Assembly: GCA_041395725.1 (NCBI GenBank)
Contig: JAWKZW010000001.1
Coordinates: 2,294,001 to 2,358,000 of the forward strand
DNA length: 64,000 nucleotides
Origin: Gammaproteobacteria bacterium
GTDB lineage: Bacteria; Pseudomonadota; Gammaproteobacteria; Pseudomonadales; Pseudohongiellaceae
Direction: 5' to 3'
Positions 26,299-35,374 of this stretch are shown here, piece after piece. Every line of letters starts with the position of its first letter. Positions within the stretch are counted from its first letter, which is position 1. The position numbers were made by a program, and so were the translations under genes. Under the pieces are notes generated by a model. That model ran no database searches. It was not told where the DNA came from and saw only the letters and a list, made by a program, of their open reading frames with translations.

Positions 26299-27447
26299 AT
26301 GGCAGAAGCGCAGGCTCAGGAAAAGACCGAACAGGCGACCCCGAAACGGATCCGGGACGCCCGGGACAAGGGGCAGGTTCCCCGCTCCAGAGAGCTGAAT
26401 ACCGTGTTGTCGCTGATGATGGCCGGTGTTGGCATGTTGTTTTTCGGGCAGCAGATCATCACGGATCTCAATCAGATTCTGGCCGAAAATCTGCGCTTCG
26501 ACCGCGACGCCGCTTTCTCTGAAGCGCTGGTTCTGACCCGCCTGGGAGAGACGGTGCTTGCCGCACTGACCATGCTGGCACCGCTTTTTGCCCTGCTGAT
26601 TGCCGTGGCTGTTCTCAGCCCCCTGTCGATGGGCGGCTGGGTATTCAACTTCGCACTGGCGGCTCCCAAGCTGGAGCGAATCAGCCCGTTGAAGGGATTG
26701 GGCAAGCTGTTTTCGGTTCGCTCACTCATGGAACTGTTCAAGGCGATCGGAAAATTCCTGCTGGTGGCGACCACCAGCTGTTTCGTGCTTTACCTGGTTC
26801 TGGATCAGATAGTGGGCCTTTCACTGCTGCCGCTGCCGGAAGCCATGAACACGGCAGGAGCACTGGCTGTCTGGTGCCTGCTGGGGTTCAGTGCCGTGCT
26901 TATTCTGGTGGCCGCTGTGGATGTACCCTTTCAACTCTGGCAACACCAGCGCCAGCTGCGTATGACCCGCCAGGAAGTCAGGGATGAGCTGAAGCAAACG
27001 GAAGGACGGCCGGAAGTTAAAGCGACAATCAGGGAGAAGCAGCAACAGTTTGCCCGACAGCGGATGATGGCTGAAGTGCCCGACGCGGATGTGGTCATCA
27101 CCAACCCGACTCACTTTGCTGTTGCCCTCAAATACGACCAGGCCGGTGCTGGCGCGCCGATAGTTGTGGCCAAAGGGCAGAACCTGATTGCTGCGCGCAT
27201 AAGGGAGTTAGCGCAGCAGAACGGTGTCGTCCTGTTCTCTGCGCCGCCACTGGCCCGGGCGCTGTATTTTTCCACTGACCTGAACCAGGAGATTCCACGC
27301 AACCTGTTCCTGGCGGTAGCACAGGTAATGGCCTACGTGTTTCAACTGCGGCAGGTGCCCAAGCGCGGAGGCAGCAGGCCGAAGCCACCCAGGGACCTGC
27401 CGGTGCCTGAAGAATACTCTGATCTGATCGTCCCGGAGGCTGACTGA
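26299..27447 (+). CDS. flhB: Flagellar export specificity switch FlhB
   Basis: 382 residues. N-terminal EKTEQATPKRIRDARDKGQVPRS, four membrane helices, and the cytoplasmic autocleavage motif NPTH at residues 269-272. Cleavage between N269 and P270 allows FliK to switch the export gate from hook to filament substrates. The stop codon overlaps the flhA start (TGATG). Confidence 0.96.
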   Translation: MAEAQAQEKTEQATPKRIRDARDKGQVPRSRELNTVLSLMMAGVGMLFFGQQIITDLNQILAENLRFDRDAAFSEALVLTRLGETVLAALTMLAPLFALLIAVAVLSPLSMGGWVFNFALAAPKLERISPLKGLGKLFSVRSLMELFKAIGKFLLVATTSCFVLYLVLDQIVGLSLLPLPEAMNTAGALAVWCLLGFSAVLILVAAVDVPFQLWQHQRQLRMTRQEVRDELKQTEGRPEVKATIREKQQQFARQRMMAEVPDADVVITNPTHFAVALKYDQAGAGAPIVVAKGQNLIAARIRELAQQNGVVLFSAPPLARALYFSTDLNQEIPRNLFLAVAQVMAYVFQLRQVPKRGGSRPKPPRDLPVPEEYSDLIVPEAD

Positions 27448-29564
27448 TGGCCAACAGTAATACGGCAACTTTACAGAACGCCCTGCTGGGTATCGACTGG
27501 CGCCTGGTAGGTGTCGGGGCGCCTTTGATGGTCATCCTGCTACTGGCGATGATGATCCTGCCGTTGCCACCCTTTCTGCTGGATTTTCTGTTTACCTTTA
27601 ATATCGCCCTGTCGCTGATTATTCTGCTGGTCGCCGTCTATGTGCACCGACCGCTGGAGTTTGGTGTTTTCCCCAGCGTCCTGCTGATCATGACGCTGTT
27701 GCGGCTGGCGCTGAACATTGCCTCCACCCGGGTAGTGCTGATCGAGGGGCACAACGGTACGGCGGCGGCCGGGAAAGTCATCGAGGCATTCGGGGATTTT
27801 GTGGTCGGCGGCAACTACGCGGTCGGCCTGGTGGTTTTTGCTATCCTGGTGATAATCAACTTCGTGGTGGTGACCAAGGGCGCGGGTCGGATCTCCGAAG
27901 TCACCGCCAGGTTTACCCTGGATGCCATGCCCGGCAAACAGATGGCCATCGATGCAGACTTGAATTCCGGACTTATCGATCAGGATTCGGCCCGCGAGCG
28001 CCGTGAAGAGATCGCCAGGGAATCCAGTTTCTATGGTGCCATGGACGGCGCGAGTAAATTTGTCCGTGGCGACGCCGTTGCCGGGATTCTTATCCTGTTC
28101 ATCAACATCATCGGTGGCTTTGCCGTCGGTGTACTGCAGCACGATCTATCCGCCGCCCAGGCAGCGACTAACTACACCCTGCTGACCATAGGCGATGGCC
28201 TGGTTGCCCAGATCCCTTCGCTGCTGGTCTCTGTCGCCGCCGCGCTGATTGTGACCCGGGTAGGTTCTTCCACTGACATGGGGCGCCAGGTGCTCGATCA
28301 GGTCTTTGAAAGTCCCAAAGTCTTTCTGGTTACCGGTGGCGTCATCGGTCTACTGGGGCTTATCCCGGGGATGCCCAACCTGATTTTCCTGCTCATGTGT
28401 GCTGCCCTGTTCGCTATTGCCTATTTTGCTTCGAAGCGCACGGAGCAGGGAGAGGAGGATCGCAAGCAGCAGGATCAGGAGGCGGAACAGGAACAGAAGT
28501 CAGCAGATCTTGAATGGGACGATGTCCTTGGGGTCGATATCATTGGCCTGGAAGTGGGGTACAAACTGATCTCCCTGGTTGACCGCAACCAGGGTGGTGA
28601 GCTGCTGGACAGAATCAAGGCGGTCAGAAAACGTATTTCCCAGGACATGGGCTTTCTTGTCCATCCGGTACACATTCGGGACAACCTGAGTCTGTCACCG
28701 AATTCCTATCGCATTACTCTACTGGATGTGCCGGTCAGTGAGGGGCAGGTGCATCCAGGGATGGAAATGGCCATTAACCCGGGCCAGACGTTCGGGGATC
28801 TGGATGGCATCGCCGGCAAGGATCCGGCCTTTAATCTCGATACGATCTGGATTGACGCGTCCCAGAAGGAAGACGCTCAGGCCAAAGGCTATACCGTAGT
28901 GGATAGCAGCACCGTCATTGCTACACATATCAGTCATACCATTAAAACCCATTCTCACGAACTGCTTGGTTACGACGAAGTGCAGAAGCTGCTGGATTCC
29001 CTTGCAAAAACAGCTCCCAAGCTGGTTGAAAGTCTTATTCCCGACACGCTTTCCCTTGGGGTCGTGTTGCGGGTGCTGCAGAACCTGCTGGAAGAAGGCG
29101 TGCCGATCCGTGATTTGCGCACCATTGTAGAGACTCTCGCTGACCACGGTGCCGTGCATCAGAATCCGGATATACTCACGGCGGCCGTACGGATCAATCT
29201 CGGCCGCACCATCTGCCAGGGCATTGTCGGCATGGCGCAGGAAATGAAGGTGGTAACCCTGAGCGCGGACTTTGAAAGGCTCATCCGGGATTCGATTTCA
29301 ACGGACCGGCCAGGCAGTGTAGGCAGCCTGGAGCCCGGTCTGGCGGAAAGACTGCTGGGCCAGATCCAGTCATTCAGTCAGCAACTGGAAGCCACGGGGC
29401 AGATTCCGGTGCTGCTGGTTTCAGACCAGATCCGCTTGTGGCTGGCCAGGTTCGTTAAGTCCTCTGCACCGCGGTTAAAGGTGCTTGCTTTCAGCGAGGT
29501 TTCGAACAACAAGCAGATCAAGGTCACATCCACGGTAGGGCAGATGCAAACTCAGGCGGCCTGA
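27447..29564 (+). CDS. flhA: Flagellar export gate protein FlhA
   Basis: 705 residues. The first ~330 residues hold about eight membrane helices with the FHIPEP-family motif ASTRVVLIEGHNGTAAAGKVI and TLDAMPGKQMAIDADLNSGLI; the C-terminal ~350 residues form the cytoplasmic ring that receives chaperone-substrate complexes (LGVDIIGLEVGYKLISLVD, THISHTIKTHSHELLGYDEVQ in part). Full length for the family. A 60-bp gap separates it from flhF. Confidence 0.97.
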   Translation: MANSNTATLQNALLGIDWRLVGVGAPLMVILLLAMMILPLPPFLLDFLFTFNIALSLIILLVAVYVHRPLEFGVFPSVLLIMTLLRLALNIASTRVVLIEGHNGTAAAGKVIEAFGDFVVGGNYAVGLVVFAILVIINFVVVTKGAGRISEVTARFTLDAMPGKQMAIDADLNSGLIDQDSARERREEIARESSFYGAMDGASKFVRGDAVAGILILFINIIGGFAVGVLQHDLSAAQAATNYTLLTIGDGLVAQIPSLLVSVAAALIVTRVGSSTDMGRQVLDQVFESPKVFLVTGGVIGLLGLIPGMPNLIFLLMCAALFAIAYFASKRTEQGEEDRKQQDQEAEQEQKSADLEWDDVLGVDIIGLEVGYKLISLVDRNQGGELLDRIKAVRKRISQDMGFLVHPVHIRDNLSLSPNSYRITLLDVPVSEGQVHPGMEMAINPGQTFGDLDGIAGKDPAFNLDTIWIDASQKEDAQAKGYTVVDSSTVIATHISHTIKTHSHELLGYDEVQKLLDSLAKTAPKLVESLIPDTLSLGVVLRVLQNLLEEGVPIRDLRTIVETLADHGAVHQNPDILTAAVRINLGRTICQGIVGMAQEMKVVTLSADFERLIRDSISTDRPGSVGSLEPGLAERLLGQIQSFSQQLEATGQIPVLLVSDQIRLWLARFVKSSAPRLKVLAFSEVSNNKQIKVTSTVGQMQTQAA

Positions 29565-29624
29565 TTCTGACAGGGCGTCTCCTGCAGTAACGGCAAATGG
29601 TAAAAATATTTATTGGAGTCGGCG

Positions 29625-30857
29625 ATGAAAGTAAAACGATACCAGGCAGACAGCATGCAGCAGGCTATGGCTATGGTGCGAGCGGAGCTGGGAAAGGATG
29701 CGGTATTGATCTCCACCAAGCGGGTCGATGGCAAGGTGGAGGTTCTGGCCGCCAGTGACTATGAGATTGAACAGGTAAAACGCGCGGTGGAAGAGCCGAC
29801 ACTGCCGGAGCCCGTGCGGCGGCAGGAACCCATGGCGGGCCCTGGCTCGAGCCGCGGATTCCCCCTTGAATTGCTGGCTGATCGGGAGGTTGAAAATCAG
29901 CGGCTCAAACTGAAGGAAAGAGAGCAGCAACTGGAAATTTACAGCCAGTCCAGGTCTCTGCAGGAGATGCAGGTGGAGATCGGCAGGCTCAGAAAGCTGT
30001 TCGAGGGTGAGATGGCCCAGCTGGTGTGGCGTGAATCCCATGATCGCCAGCCCAACCGTATGGCCCTGCTTTCCAGGCTGGAGATGACCGGTATCAATCA
30101 CGATCTGGCCACCCGGCTGGTCGATAAGGTGCTCCCCTGCGATGACCTGGGGCTTGCCTGGCAGAAGGTGATCAGGATCCTGCTCAAAACCATGGGCAAA
30201 TCCGCGCCTGATCCCCTTGAGGACGGCGGTGTTATTGCGCTGATAGGTTCTACCGGTGTCGGCAAGACAACCACGGCAGTGAAGCTGGCCGCTGGCTTCG
30301 CCAGAAAATACGGCAGGAATCAGGTGGCATTGATTACTACTGACGATTACCGGGTCGGTCAGCGTGAGCAGCTGCTGTCCCTGGGCAGCTCGCTCGGCCT
30401 GTCGGTCCAGGTTGCCGCCAGCCAGGAAGAAATGCGTCAGGCCATGGAGAGTTTCGCCGAGCGCAAGCTGCTGATCATCGATACGGCAGGTATCAGTCAG
30501 CGACAGCAGAACTTCCGGGAGCAGCTTGAGCTATTTCTGGAAGGGGAAAGGAAAGTTTCCCCCTACCTGGTTTTAAGTGCCACGGTCCAGGAGTCGGTAA
30601 CGAATGAAACCATCAGGGCGTTTTCCGACCTGAATCCGGTGGCAGCCATCGTCACCAAGACCGATGAGAACGTGTCGATAGGACCGATGCTTTCCTCGCT
30701 GATACGCTTTCGACTGCCGGTAGCGTATGTCGGCACCGGCCAGGAAATCCCCGATGATCTGATACGCGCTGATGGGGAGTTTTTTACCGACAAGATCAGG
30801 GAATCCTATCGACATGCCATGGCGCAGACGCAGCGCCGTCGCAAGGCTTCCGCATGA
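29625..30857 (+). CDS. flhF: Flagellar placement GTPase FlhF
   Basis: 410 residues from the ATG at 29625 (GGAG 10 bp upstream); an in-frame TTG at 29613 is less likely. N-terminal B domain (MKVKRYQADSMQQAMAMVRAELGKDAVLISTKRV), coiled middle, then the SRP-type NG domain with G1 GSTGVGKTTT near 208, TTDDYRVGQREQL, DTAG at G3 and TKTDE at G4. FlhF recruits the first flagellar components to the cell pole. Its presence with FlhG argues for polar rather than lateral flagella. Confidence 0.95.
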   Translation: MKVKRYQADSMQQAMAMVRAELGKDAVLISTKRVDGKVEVLAASDYEIEQVKRAVEEPTLPEPVRRQEPMAGPGSSRGFPLELLADREVENQRLKLKEREQQLEIYSQSRSLQEMQVEIGRLRKLFEGEMAQLVWRESHDRQPNRMALLSRLEMTGINHDLATRLVDKVLPCDDLGLAWQKVIRILLKTMGKSAPDPLEDGGVIALIGSTGVGKTTTAVKLAAGFARKYGRNQVALITTDDYRVGQREQLLSLGSSLGLSVQVAASQEEMRQAMESFAERKLLIIDTAGISQRQQNFREQLELFLEGERKVSPYLVLSATVQESVTNETIRAFSDLNPVAAIVTKTDENVSIGPMLSSLIRFRLPVAYVGTGQEIPDDLIRADGEFFTDKIRESYRHAMAQTQRRRKASA

Positions 30858-30930
30858 CTGCCCTGGCGCGCTATGCCCGCATCGTTACAACACAGGCTTA
30901 ATGCTTTTCTCCCAGTGAAGGAATCGAATC

Positions 30931-31779
30931 ATGACTTGGTCAGCACCTGTTAGAACAATAGCCGTAACCGGAGGAAAAGGGGGGGTAGGCAAGTCCAGCG
31001 TAGCAATCAATATCGCTATGGAACTGGTCAAGAGTGATAGATCCGTGCTGTTGCTTGATGCCGATCTGGGGATGGCCAATGTGGATATCATGCTCAACCT
31101 GAAGCCGGGCAGGGATCTTTCCCATGTGGTGGACGGTCAGTGTGCGCTGGAAGATATTATCGTCGAGGGGCCACGTGGCCTGCATGTTGTCCCGGCGGCT
31201 TCCGGGTTGGGGCGGATGGCGGCGCTCAGCAGCTTTGAGCAGATGGGATTGATCCGGGCGTTCAGCGATCTGGAAGCGCGCTACGAAGTTCTGATCGTCG
31301 ACACGGCCGCGGGTATTGCCCCGGGTGTGCTCAGCTTTACCAAGGCCGCTCAGGAGTTGGTGCTGGTGTTGTGTGACGAGCCTGCCTCGCTGGCCGACGC
31401 GTACGGGTTGATCAAAGTCTTGAGCCGCGAACACGGCGTCAGGAAATTCCAGGTGCTGGCCAATATGGTAAAGGATCCGTCCCATGGCAGAGCGCTGTTT
31501 GCGAGACTTGCGGAGGTGGCCGATCAGTATCTTGATGTGAGTATCGGTTACCTGGGCAGTATTCCCCTGGATGACAATTTACGCGCGGCCACTAAATCAA
31601 GAGCGGCTGTCACCGATAAATATCCCTATAGTACGTCGAGTCTGGCATTCCAGCAGGTTGCGAGACGTCTCTGCGAGTTGCCGGCGCATTCGGGCGCCAA
31701 TGGACAGATCGAATTTTTTCTTGAGAAGGCGCTCGCCGGTCAGAACAAGAGTATCGGGTACGGAAGAGGGATGTCATGA
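30931..31779 (+). CDS. flhG: Flagellar number regulator FlhG/FleN
   Basis: 282 residues. MinD/ParA-type ATPase with deviant Walker A GGKGGVGKSS at 11-20, LLDADLGMANVDIML, and VDTAAGI at the Walker B/switch site. It keeps polar flagellar number low by stimulating FlhF GTPase and by inhibiting FleQ. Its stop overlaps the fliA start by 4 bp, so regulator and sigma factor are made together. Confidence 0.94.
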   Translation: MTWSAPVRTIAVTGGKGGVGKSSVAINIAMELVKSDRSVLLLDADLGMANVDIMLNLKPGRDLSHVVDGQCALEDIIVEGPRGLHVVPAASGLGRMAALSSFEQMGLIRAFSDLEARYEVLIVDTAAGIAPGVLSFTKAAQELVLVLCDEPASLADAYGLIKVLSREHGVRKFQVLANMVKDPSHGRALFARLAEVADQYLDVSIGYLGSIPLDDNLRAATKSRAAVTDKYPYSTSSLAFQQVARRLCELPAHSGANGQIEFFLEKALAGQNKSIGYGRGMS

Positions 31780-32501
31780 ATATCGGAATGCAAAGTCGCG
31801 AGCTGGATGCAACCTTCTCTCGAGATACGTTGTTTGAAGAGAATATGTCTCTGGTCACGACTATTGCTCACCACATCGGCTCCCGTTTACCGGCAGGTAA
31901 AAGTGTCGACGACCTGATACAGGTGGGGCTTATCGGCCTTCTTGAAGCGGTGCGCACCTATGAGCCGCAACCGGGGGTGGATTTCAAAGCCTATGCGAAT
32001 ATTCGCATACGTGGCGCAATTATCGATGAACTGCGTCGGGAGACCTGGGTTCCGCGTTCCGTTCAGCAGAAATCGCGCCAGGTCTCTCAGGCCATTCAGG
32101 AGGTAGAGAACAGGTTGGGCCGGACCGCTACCGACGCGGAGATAGCAAGGGAATTGAATGTGTCGCTGGAGGAGTACGGCGATTTACTGGAAGCCGTGGC
32201 GAGTTGCAGCCTGTTCAGTCTGGACGATGAGAATGGTCTGTCCCATCCGGTAACCGATGAAAACGAAATCATCGACAAGATTCATTACGACGCCCTGAAA
32301 TCCAAGCTGGCGAATATAATCGGTCAATTGCCCGAACAGGAGAAGCTGGTGGTTGCTTTGTATTACGACTACGGGCTGAATCTTCGGGAAATCGGTGAAG
32401 TGCTGAATGTGAGTGAATCCCGGGCCTGTCAGATTCACAGCCAGGCCATGAGCCGCCTGCGCATCAAGCTTCGAAACCACCTGAACGAAGGCGATATCTG
32501 A
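31776..32501 (+). CDS. fliA: Flagellar sigma factor FliA (sigma-28)
   Basis: 241 residues. Region 2 (SRLPAGKSVDDLIQVGLIGLLEAV, FKAYANIRIRGAIIDELR), region 3 (VPRSVQQKSRQVSQAIQEVENRLGR) and region 4 (LVVALYYDYGLNLREIGEVLNVSESRACQIHSQAM) are all present. It drives late flagellar genes and is held by FlgM until the hook is complete. Unlike most polar flagellates, no cheY-cheZ-cheA follows; the next genes are the convergent flgN and flgM. Confidence 0.96.
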   Translation: MNIGMQSRELDATFSRDTLFEENMSLVTTIAHHIGSRLPAGKSVDDLIQVGLIGLLEAVRTYEPQPGVDFKAYANIRIRGAIIDELRRETWVPRSVQQKSRQVSQAIQEVENRLGRTATDAEIARELNVSLEEYGDLLEAVASCSLFSLDDENGLSHPVTDENEIIDKIHYDALKSKLANIIGQLPEQEKLVVALYYDYGLNLREIGEVLNVSESRACQIHSQAMSRLRIKLRNHLNEGDI

Positions 32502-32525
32502 GCTTGTAAGTTTGAGAAGTGCGCC

Positions 32526-32557
32526 TGGCAGGCTGTTGGAGAACTTTAGGCCTGCCA
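32526..32557. terminator. Bidirectional hairpin between fliA and flgN
   Basis: TGGCAGGC (32526-32533) pairs perfectly with GCCTGCCA (32550-32557) in the 77-bp gap between two convergent genes. No T-run is evident on either side; function as a shared terminator is inferred from position. Confidence 0.5.
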
Positions 32558-32578
32558 ATATACTTTCGCAACAGCGTG

Positions 32579-33073
32579 TCAGATGCCGGAAAGGTCCAGC
32601 AGGCTGTTTCTGAAATCTCCCGACACGCTGCCGTTTTCTTCGTAGGTGATCGCCCCGGAGTTGTGTGAAGCAGGAGTCAGGCTGTCCAGTACCCTGTTGA
32701 TAAACTGAGAACGTCGGTTGATCAGCTGCCCGATAAGCCGGTTCTCCTGAACGAGTTGCTGTCCCAGCTTCGCCAGTCTGGCCAACCGTGTCGCAACGAC
32801 AGCCGCGGACTCACTCTTGCTGGCCGCCTGCTGAAGAGTAGCGGCCTGCAGCGGCAGGCTGTGAGCGGAGGCAAACTGTATTCTTGTGTGGGTGGCCTGC
32901 TGAAGACCTTCCAGCAGGCGAAGCTTGTCGGTGTTGTCGTTATCGATGAAAGACGCGTCGCTGGCAAGCCTGGCACTTTCGTTCTGCAGAAACTGCAGTA
33001 ACACCGTGGCGCAATCTATTTCATTCTGCAATAAACCGGCGAGTGTCGAATCGGGACTGGATTGGGTTTCCAT
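32579..33073 (-). CDS. flgN: Flagellar export chaperone FlgN
   Basis: 164 residues, mostly helical, with the FlgN-type pattern LLQNEIDCATVLLQFLQNESARLAS near the start and LGQQLVQENRLIGQLINRRSQFI near the end. FlgN escorts FlgK and FlgL to the export gate. It follows flgM by 34 bp. The ATG at 33073 is taken; a TTG codon precedes it. Motifs are weak, but the gene order flgA-flgM-flgN is the standard one. Confidence 0.85.
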   Translation of the reverse strand: METQSSPDSTLAGLLQNEIDCATVLLQFLQNESARLASDASFIDNDNTDKLRLLEGLQQATHTRIQFASAHSLPLQAATLQQAASKSESAAVVATRLARLAKLGQQLVQENRLIGQLINRRSQFINRVLDSLTPASHNSGAITYEENGSVSGDFRNSLLDLSGI

Positions 33074-33107
33074 CAACGGTGGCCTGCCTGTGATTGCCGG
33101 CTGAAAT

Positions 33108-33443
33108 TCAGCGTTCCGGATCCGTGATCCCTGCTTCGGTTTCCAGCAGGTTGGCAGCTATGCGCTCCAGATTGATTTCCAGCTTGCCGCTGGCGATCAG
33201 CTGGCTGACTTCAGTTACCAGGGTATTGTTGACCTGCGGAGTGTCCTTGAGGAGCCCTTCAAGTTGCTGCAGGCGCGAAGCATCGCCCGTCATGCTGACC
33301 TTGTCGGCTGACGGAGAAGAAGTAGCTGCAATTGCCGCGGTTTTTGCCGCCCCCGGCTTTGGGGATTCCGGCTGCTGGGCCCCCTGGCTCTTGCCGGTGG
33401 CCAGGTTTAGCGGGATCTTGCCGGTATTGATTTCATTGCTCAT
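33108..33443 (-). CDS. flgM: Anti-sigma-28 factor FlgM
   Basis: 111 residues. Disordered Ala/Pro/Ser-rich N-terminal half, then the conserved C-terminal sigma-binding helices (DKVSMTGDASRLQQLEGLL, NTLVTEVSQLIASGKLEINLERIAANLLETE). FlgM is secreted through the finished hook, freeing FliA. Its own sigma-28-like promoter lies about 85-110 bp upstream, giving the usual feedback loop. Confidence 0.93.
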   Translation of the reverse strand: MSNEINTGKIPLNLATGKSQGAQQPESPKPGAAKTAAIAATSSPSADKVSMTGDASRLQQLEGLLKDTPQVNNTLVTEVSQLIASGKLEINLERIAANLLETEAGITDPER

Positions 33444-33527
33444 CGGGATAACTCCGGTGCCTATCGCTACGCATGGCGATCCGCACAGTATAAGCGTTTC
33501 CTTGGGTTCTACCGTAGTACTTAATAA

Positions 33528-33554
33528 CTACGACCGGTATGAAGAAAACCTTTA
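33528..33554 (-). promoter_or_regulatory. Candidate sigma-28 promoter for flgM
   Basis: Minus strand TAAAGG, 13 nt, GGTCGTAG. Same blocks and spacing as before fliC. The upstream edge of the -35 element is 7 bp from the end of the MITE-like element at 33561. Confidence 0.65.
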
Positions 33555-33560
33555 GTAAAA

Positions 33561-33823
33561 GGAACCTCTGATTACTTATGGAATCGCTCTGGCTTTCAGG
33601 CGAGGTCACTGACGAGGCGCCTTGCCGCCGGCATGCGTCGGCCTGTCAAGGCGAGGCAACGAAGGCAGTGGGCTCGCCTGAAAGCCCCTTCGGCCGGGGC
33701 CTGTCGGGCGCCACTGCGGCGTTGTCGCGCTTGGCAAGGGCTGGGCCATTCCCTGCGCACGACGCCTTGCAGTGACGCCCGACAGACTCCCGCAGAGCGT
33801 TTCCATAATTAATCAGAGGTTCC
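33561..33823. mobile_element. MITE-like element, full copy, CCTCTGATTA family
   Basis: 263 bp bounded by terminal inverted repeats of about 30 bp: GGAACCTCTGATTACTTATG at the left and its inverted match ending AATCAGAGGTTCC at the right (33791-33823). Two internal bases differ. A second inverted pair, GGCTTTCAGGCGAG (33591-33604) and CTCGCCTGAAAGCC (33673-33686), lies inside. There is no transposase gene. It sits between flgA and flgM, 15 bp past the flgA stop codon and 7 bp from the flgM promoter. No clear target duplication can be seen. Confidence 0.75.
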
Positions 33824-33837
33824 TAATGTTATCGGGT

Positions 33838-34569
33838 TCAAAAGTTGACCCGAACCGTGCTCCGGTCGAGTATCTCTGCCTCTACCTGGCGTCCGGAACT
33901 GTGATTCTGCACAGGTATACGGTCGCCACGGGATCCGCTGCGCATGGCCACTCCGGACATACGCACCTGGATACCGCCGCTGACCGCGACAATCCCTACC
34001 TCCTGGCCCTGTTTGACCAGCTGCCTGGCTCTCAAGGCATTGAGCGTGACAGCTGTGTCGGCCTGCAGCGGTCGCGTGGTTTCCATGCCGGTGAGCTGCT
34101 CCGGGCTGCTGATATGACGCAGCGGCAGCTTTGCAATGGGCAGCTTGCGAATTTCCAGCGCATCGGCTGTCAGGGCTTCACCGCGCAACAGCGGTCGCCG
34201 GGTGAATACCACATCGGCAAGCGCCTCGATCGTCACGGGTACATAGAGAGTCCAGGGCTTGGCGCCGGTGCATTTTACACCCACCGTGGTGCGGGCCAAT
34301 TGACGGGTTCTGGCGGTGGCGAAGGCTTCCAGTGGGACGTCACACTCGGCCAGGTTCAGCCGTGGATCAAGCTCCGCCGCCTGGGCCTGGATAGCGGACA
34401 GACCCGCGGTGTCAATCTGGTCGCGGGCGAACTGCGCGGCAACGGAACGAATCACTTCGTGGGATTGAATCGCGCCGTTTTCCGCCAGCGCCAGGGGCGC
34501 GGCCAGGCAGCCAGCGCAAAGCAGCAGTGATGAGAATTGTCGACAGCCCGTCAAAATATTGACCTTCAT
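33838..34569 (-). CDS. flgA: Flagellar P-ring assembly chaperone FlgA
   Basis: 243 residues. Signal peptide (FSSLLLCAGCLAAPLALAENG), then an N-terminal SAF-like region and the C-terminal SAF domain with the family pattern RRPLLRGEALTADALEIRKL, RPLQADTAVTLNALRARQLVKQGQ and GRQVEAEILDRSTVRV at the end. FlgA is a periplasmic chaperone for FlgI. A perfect sigma-54 site precedes it. Confidence 0.93.
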   Translation of the reverse strand: MKVNILTGCRQFSSLLLCAGCLAAPLALAENGAIQSHEVIRSVAAQFARDQIDTAGLSAIQAQAAELDPRLNLAECDVPLEAFATARTRQLARTTVGVKCTGAKPWTLYVPVTIEALADVVFTRRPLLRGEALTADALEIRKLPIAKLPLRHISSPEQLTGMETTRPLQADTAVTLNALRARQLVKQGQEVGIVAVSGGIQVRMSGVAMRSGSRGDRIPVQNHSSGRQVEAEILDRSTVRVNF

Positions 34570-34642
34570 GGTTACCCTGTAGTCAGTGAAGCCCTTGTAG
34601 GACGCGGTTCAACTGATTGCATGTTCATAGAGATTCTTTTAG

Positions 34643-34660
34643 ATGCAATGTACATGCCAT
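34643..34660 (-). promoter_or_regulatory. Sigma-54 promoter for flgA
   Basis: Minus strand ATGGCATGTACATTGCAT: TGGCA and TTGCA with GG and GC 10 nt apart. The flgA ATG lies about 75 bp downstream. Confidence 0.8.
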
Positions 34661-34711
34661 GGGGAAGGATCCCTGTCCGAGGGCCAGCGTCCTCCGGAGT
34701 GGACCTGTCCA

Positions 34712-34757
34712 GGGAGCCTTTGATTAATTACCACAATGCTATGGCCTTCAGGCGAGT
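34712..34757 (+). repeat. CCTCTGATTA-family element, left end only
   Basis: GGGAGCCTTTGATTAATTAC followed by CACAATGCTATGGCCTTCAG: a diverged left end of the family defined at 33561-33823, including the GGCCTTCAGGCGAG inner repeat. No right end is found. GC-rich sequence with GGCAAGG and CCTTGCC motifs continues to about 34840. It lies between the divergent flgA and flgB promoters. Confidence 0.6.
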
Positions 34758-34897
34758 TCGCTGGCAAGGCGCATTGCCGCTTTCGGTTCGCTACCGGCGG
34801 CAAGCCTTGCCGCTGGAGCGGTAATTCCTTGCCGCCCGGACCCCTTCGGTCTCAGAAAAATGCCCTTAACAGATTGATATAGAAGGATAAATTGTGG

Positions 34898-34915
34898 TTG
34901 GCACGGGTGATGCAA
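34898..34915 (+). promoter_or_regulatory. Sigma-54 promoter for the flgB operon
   Basis: TTGGCACGGGTGATGCAA: GG at 34900-34901 and GC at 34912-34913, 10 nt apart, with a consensus TGGCAC. It lies 64 bp before the flgB ATG and probably serves flgBCDEFGHIJ. Confidence 0.8.
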
Positions 34916-34978
34916 AGCCAGCCTGTAGCGAAAATCTTCAGGCCTGCCAGTAAGGACCGGCTTCACGAGGTGGAAAGT

Positions 34979-35374
34979 ATGAGTTGGATAGACAGCGCCC
35001 TGGGAATTCACCCCGCCCTGTTGCAGTTTCAGTCGCAGCGCAGCTCTGCGCTGGCTGCCAACATCGCCAACGAGAGTACGCCGGGTTTCAAGGCGCGGGA
35101 TTACGATTTTCAGTCGGTCATGCGTTCGATTGCGAGCGGTGCCGAAACCGGCTTGCGTACTACGCAGGCTCGGCACCTGGCAGGACCCGGCAGCAGGGGG
35201 TCTGCCAATCTGCTCTATCGCGTGCCAACCAAGCCACTGGTCGATGGCAACAGCGTTGAGCCGGAAGTGGAACAGGCACTCTTCGCAGAAAATGCCCTGC
35301 GGTATCAGGCCTCTCTGCAATTTCTGGACGGGGCGTTCTCGGGACTCAAGCTGGCAATCAGAGGGCAGCGCTGA
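34979..35374 (+). CDS. flgB: Flagellar proximal rod protein FlgB
   Basis: 131 residues from the ATG at 34979; the frame is open further upstream but the conserved start MSWIDSALGIHP defines the N-terminus, and the sigma-54 promoter lies within the upstream extension. Contains the rod signature LAANIANESTPGFKARDYDF and a C-terminal LRYQASLQFLDGAF. The stop overlaps the flgC start (TGATG). Confidence 0.95.
   Translation: MSWIDSALGIHPALLQFQSQRSSALAANIANESTPGFKARDYDFQSVMRSIASGAETGLRTTQARHLAGPGSRGSANLLYRVPTKPLVDGNSVEPEVEQALFAENALRYQASLQFLDGAFSGLKLAIRGQR

Noticed and set aside
33772..34530. 252-codon plus-strand frame opposite flgA
   Set aside because: Antisense of flgA, which has a signal peptide, SAF domain and sigma-54 promoter.
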